Below the pieces are notes generated by a model, which saw only the letters and a list, made by a program, of their open reading frames with translations, had not been told where the DNA came from and ran no database searches. From Schlesneria paludicola DSM 18645 (GTDB lineage: Bacteria; Planctomycetota; Planctomycetia; Planctomycetales; Planctomycetaceae), in contig NZ_JH636435.1 in the NCBI RefSeq assembly GCF_000255655.1, forward strand, positions 1,669,770-1,733,769: a DNA stretch of 64,000 nucleotides, read 5' to 3'. Below are positions 60,765 to 64,000 of the stretch, one piece after another. Every line of letters starts with the position of its first letter. Positions within the stretch are counted from its first letter, which is position 1. Made by a program: the position numbers and the translations under genes.

Positions 60765-62720
60765 TCACGCGTTGCGTTCTTCCACAATCGTGAAGTCCGC
60801 GGATGGAGGTTGAGGCCCGATGTTGACGCCGATCTTTTCCGCGACCAGCAGCGACATCAGAGTCCCCAGCATGCCGATCTGTGTTCCGTCTCCGCCGGAC
60901 GACAGCATCGTTGCGGGAACCAGAGGTTGCTCACTTTTCGATAACGCTTGCGCCACCACCGATAGGGCATATAGTTTTGGGTCTCCATACGACGCGACTT
61001 TCTTGAGCAACACGTCGGCTTCGGCGGAACCGACAAGGTTTACTTTTTGCGATTGGCCCTGACCTTCGAGTGAAATACTTTCACTTTCGGCCCTGGCCGT
61101 GACGACACGTCGTTCTGCGTCCTTTCGCGCTTTCGCCAGATCCGCTTCGGCCTGGTTGGTCGTGATCGCAATCTTGATCGACGATTGAGTCAACTGCTCC
61201 TGCATTTCGGCCTTGGCGTTGGCATCGTTAAGGCTCTTCTTCTTTTCTGCGGCTTGCTCCTGTTTACCGTAGGTCTCGATCTGTTCGAGCGACAATTGAC
61301 GTAGTCGCAATTGCTCCAGCAGGTTCTCGATCTTGCCATCGTCTTGCTTTGATTCCGGCTTGCCGATCAGAACGTCGACACACCCGATGTCGAACTGCTC
61401 GAACTTCGCTTTCAATTCACTTCGTGCCTGCTGCTGGATCTCATCGCGGCTATGCACCAGTTCCAACATGGTCTTCTTATGAGCGACGTCCCGAAAATAG
61501 GCGCTCAGCATGGGATCGATCGTCTGCGTAATCAATTTCTTGACATCGCCAAACCGCTGAATGACGTTCGGGGCTTTCTGATAGTCGATATGCACCACCA
61601 CAGACAGCGGCAGGATCGGTTCATAGGCGTCTTTCGTAATGAGATCGATCGACTTCAACGACTCGTCATACTTGTGCCCTTCACTCTTGCCCGTGATCCA
61701 GTGCAACACAAAGTTCGTGGTCGGAACTCGGATAATCTGACCGGCATATGTATTGAATGGATATTTTCCCGGTCCCAGAGTCGTTTCCCACACACCACGC
61801 TCACCCTGGTGAACGCGCTCGCCATGCCGGAACTGCACACCCGATGTATCGCTTCCCTGTTTTCCATAGTAGCTGACCACAACGCCCACTTCGCCGATAT
61901 TGACGACCTCCTTGGGAATATGCTCAATCGACGCAAACCAGCGATTGATGAAATAGGTTCCGTCCAGCAATGGGGCATACTGCTTCCCACGTCGGCCTCC
62001 GGCCCTCAGGAAGGCTTCAATATCCTGGTAATTATTATGGTAGTTCTCATCGCCCGCTTCATTTCCGACCGGCGGCGCAATGATCTCTCCGGACTGCAGC
62101 GAAGGTCCATCTTGAGTTGTCACAATTCCAATATCGTCGCTCTTGCTACCGGAGGAGCTGCCGATGACAACCGGACTGAATCCGTCGACCGACAACAACT
62201 GCTGCTGCCATTCCGACAGATTTCGATCGTTATCAATCGAGAAAACGCCGTCTTCTCGGATGATGTTGAACACGGCCAGATTGATGGCGTACACCCCCTC
62301 GCGTAGAATGGCGCGCTGGCGACCTTTCTGTCCGCCCTGCAAGAAGGTTCGCACATCCTGATAGTGATTGCAGGCAACGACGCGACCCAGTGTCTGACTC
62401 GGCCCGAGAGCTTCACCCGCGCGGGCAAACACGTACGCCAGTTTTCCCTGTGTCACGGTCATGAGTGGCCGTTTGTGGACGGCGAATTGCCATCGCCAAT
62501 ATCCGAAATGCAGGCCACCACGCAGGACATTCGGCTGAAATCCGGCCTCTCCGCTGAGTGCGACGATGTCCCCATCGCCCAAAGATCCTTTGGCTGACCA
62601 GAGTTTTTCCACGATCCCCACTTTGTCGTTGGGGATATAGCGAACCACGAGCCAGAGCAAGAACATTGCAGCGACCGCAGCAGCTCCAACACCGACGCCC
62701 AAAGACATGAACACCGACAT
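60765..62720 (-). CDS. SPFH (band 7/flotillin-like) membrane protein
   Basis: A 651-residue protein with an N-terminal transmembrane helix (GVGVGAAAVAAMFLLWLVVR), an SPFH domain (PNDKVGIVEKLWSAKGSLG and the following strands), an inserted region of about 150 residues in the middle (from LQGGQKGRQRAILREG to RAGGRRGKQYAPLLDG, two similar segments), the closing SPFH strands, a long coiled coil rich in Ala/Glu/Lys/Gln, and a hydrophobic C-terminus. Such proteins form ring-like membrane scaffolds. ATG 62720 has AAGGA at 6 nt and starts just before the helix; the open frame to 62828 is not preferred. Confidence 0.88.
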   Translation of the reverse strand: MSVFMSLGVGVGAAAVAAMFLLWLVVRYIPNDKVGIVEKLWSAKGSLGDGDIVALSGEAGFQPNVLRGGLHFGYWRWQFAVHKRPLMTVTQGKLAYVFARAGEALGPSQTLGRVVACNHYQDVRTFLQGGQKGRQRAILREGVYAINLAVFNIIREDGVFSIDNDRNLSEWQQQLLSVDGFSPVVIGSSSGSKSDDIGIVTTQDGPSLQSGEIIAPPVGNEAGDENYHNNYQDIEAFLRAGGRRGKQYAPLLDGTYFINRWFASIEHIPKEVVNIGEVGVVVSYYGKQGSDTSGVQFRHGERVHQGERGVWETTLGPGKYPFNTYAGQIIRVPTTNFVLHWITGKSEGHKYDESLKSIDLITKDAYEPILPLSVVVHIDYQKAPNVIQRFGDVKKLITQTIDPMLSAYFRDVAHKKTMLELVHSRDEIQQQARSELKAKFEQFDIGCVDVLIGKPESKQDDGKIENLLEQLRLRQLSLEQIETYGKQEQAAEKKKSLNDANAKAEMQEQLTQSSIKIAITTNQAEADLAKARKDAERRVVTARAESESISLEGQGQSQKVNLVGSAEADVLLKKVASYGDPKLYALSVVAQALSKSEQPLVPATMLSSGGDGTQIGMLGTLMSLLVAEKIGVNIGPQPPSADFTIVEERNA

Positions 62721-63138
62721 ACGACATCCTTCGTAATGTTTTGACCGGGGACAGCGTGCTTCCGCAAGCGTTTGCCACACTCGGTCAAGCAGAAAGTCGC
62801 GCAGCGGTGCCCTCAACTGCGGAGGCAACTTCGCTGGCGTAAACGTGAATAAGATGTTGTGAGTTTGTGGGTCTGCCGATTTCGATCAGAATTCCGTCAG
62901 CAGTTTCCGCTTCGCATGGATGACGATTTCCTGTCCCGCCATCGATTCGCTGGGGATCGATTCGCCTGGATTGAAAAACCTAAACGGCAGCAGATCGAAG
63001 GCGGATCACGGAATTCCGCAACCGATTTCTGATTTCCTCATTTCATTACATTTTCTTAATACCGCATTCACTCTTGTATTTAAAATGCCTGAGGTATCGA
63101 CCTTGATCGACACCACAACCAAGGCAAAGGCGTCTGTT
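62721..63138. other. Divergent intergenic region
   Basis: About 418 bp between the SPFH gene and the PhoX-type gene. The last 100 bp are AT-rich (TTCATTACATTTTCTTAATA) and probably hold the PhoX promoter. No gene was recognised. Confidence 0.4.
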
Positions 63139-64000
63139 ATGCCGCATTCCGAAAAGCATTCTCGCCGAGATTTTTTTGAGATGACGGCGGCGGCAGTGGG
63201 ATCGTGGTCGCTACCAATGACCTTCAGCGCGTTCACTCGGAATGCACTTGCATTTTCGCCTCGGGCGGGTTTCGGCCCCTTGAATCCGACGCGGGATGAA
63301 GCGACGGGCCTGGAGCTTTTAAAGCTACCCGAGGGATTTCGCTACGTTTCGTTCGGCTGGACGGGCGACATGATGTCCGATGGGACATTGACGCCGCCGA
63401 ATCATGACGGGATGGGAGTCATCCACGCGGACGGAGACATTGTCACTCTCGTCCGTAATCACGAAAACAACGATCGTCAGACTCCCTTTTCCAACCAGGG
63501 AACGCCCTATGATCTCAAAGCAGGGGGTGGCTGCACGAATCTCCAGTTTGACACCGCTACCGGAACGTGGCTGAAAGATTGGACCAGCCTGGTGGGCACG
63601 GCACGCAATTGCGCCGGCGGCGTAACGCCTTGGGGGACCTGGTTAAGTTGCGAAGAAACCGTGTTGGGACCGGGCAGCATCAAGGATGGCCGCAAGCAAC
63701 TGTACGAACAGGATCATGGATTCGTCTTCGAGGTCCCGCCGACAAGCGTTGCGGAACCGGTCCCTCTTAAAGCGATGGGACGGTTTGTCCACGAAGCGGT
63801 GGCTGTCGATCCGGCCACGGGACATGTCTATCAGACGGAAGACGACGGAACGGCAGGGTTTTATCGCTTTATCCCGAATCAACCTGGGCGTCTTGCGGAA
63901 GGCGGCCAATTGCAAATGATGCAGGCGGTCGAGTTCCCCGAGCTGCGACGCGAGGTTCCCCTGAACCAGCCCATTCACGTCAACTGGGTGGACATTGATG
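63139..64000 (+). CDS. PhoX/DUF839-type protein, N-terminal part
   Basis: The frame runs to the window edge; about 287 residues are seen. It begins MPHSEKHSRRDFFEMTAAAV, a twin-arginine signal (SRRDFF). The body matches PhoX-type (DUF839) alkaline phosphatases: LELLKLPEGFRYVSFGWTGD, DIVTLVRNHENNDRQTPFSN, GGCTNLQFDTATGTWLKDW, ARNCAGGVTPWGTWLSCEET with the conserved CAGG-x-TPWGTWL-x-CEE motif, and EAVAVDPATGHVYQTEDDG. PhoX enzymes use Ca2+ and Fe3+ and hydrolyse phosphate esters in the periplasm. ATG 63139 follows AAAGG by 8 nt; an in-frame ATG at 63085 is possible. The C-terminus is missing. Confidence 0.9.
   Translation, partial: MPHSEKHSRRDFFEMTAAAVGSWSLPMTFSAFTRNALAFSPRAGFGPLNPTRDEATGLELLKLPEGFRYVSFGWTGDMMSDGTLTPPNHDGMGVIHADGDIVTLVRNHENNDRQTPFSNQGTPYDLKAGGGCTNLQFDTATGTWLKDWTSLVGTARNCAGGVTPWGTWLSCEETVLGPGSIKDGRKQLYEQDHGFVFEVPPTSVAEPVPLKAMGRFVHEAVAVDPATGHVYQTEDDGTAGFYRFIPNQPGRLAEGGQLQMMQAVEFPELRREVPLNQPIHVNWVDID

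Noticed and set aside
60574-60813. Plus-strand ORF of 79 codons, Lys/Arg-rich
   Set aside because: Overlaps the end of the SPFH gene and has no domain or convincing ribosome-binding site.
1-64000. CRISPR arrays, tRNA, rRNA, prophage or transposase genes
   Set aside because: Looked for on both strands; no regularly spaced repeats, cloverleaf-like sequences, rRNA segments or transposase motifs were recognised.

Overview
The window is chromosomal DNA of a planctomycete, probably a member of the Planctomycetia. The evidence is the combination of a PSCyt1/DUF1549/DUF1553 protein followed by a DUF1501 protein, two DUF1559 pseudopilins, an ECF sigma factor next to a short serine/threonine kinase, extended signal peptides, a protein with the LEDR N-terminal motif, and Omp85, OprP-type and TolC-type outer-membrane proteins. 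Genes are mostly monocistronic or in short operons on both strands. No rRNA, tRNA, CRISPR array, phage or transposase gene was recognised. Two genes are cut by the window edges: a YkgJ-type cysteine-cluster protein (left) and a PhoX-type protein (right).

Layout. 1-10 kb: YkgJ fragment, a degenerate Hpt-like protein, a BamA/Omp85 protein, a repeat-rich SDSDV/DSGI membrane protein, and a two-gene ABC-2 exporter. 10-15 kb: the PSD1/DUF1501 pair. 15-20.5 kb: a TolC-type channel, convergent with a PqqD-like + site-2-protease (M50) + HlyD fusion; 0.37 kb upstream of the fusion lies an 89-residue cysteine-containing peptide starting with a FERLEDR motif. 20.6-34 kb: two pseudopilins, a YnfA-type protein, a stand-alone M41-like protease, membrane and beta-propeller proteins, a HAD-HerA fusion and a UvrD-type helicase. 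34-42 kb: a tightly coupled operon (FAD oxidoreductase, DUF1365, two CFA-type methyltransferases, DUF1295), divergent from a CarH/LitR-type MerR regulator followed by DUF2177. 42-48 kb: a universal stress protein and two P-type ATPases of different classes. 48-51 kb: a MarR regulator with a 4Fe-4S/SCP2 protein and an alpha/beta hydrolase, with similar palindromes in front of all three. 51-64 kb: OprP-type porin, a decapeptide-repeat protein, an MMPL transporter, a redoxin/cytochrome/EF-hand protein, the kinase/sigma pair, a thioredoxin, an SPFH protein and PhoX.

How genes work together. The strongest candidate for an undescribed system is the LEDR peptide with the PqqD-S2P-HlyD fusion and TolC channel: a small Cys-rich peptide whose two internal APPKDDFS repeats use different synonymous codons, next to a membrane protein combining a leader-binding-like domain, an intramembrane protease and an export adaptor. 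The second is the lipid-modification operon with its CarH-like regulator, which keeps the axial histidine but lacks two other signature histidines, and which is flanked by two near-identical 22-bp sites 210 bp apart. A three-copy, about 136-bp palindromic intergenic element is also present. Assignments are by eye from motifs; no database search was run.
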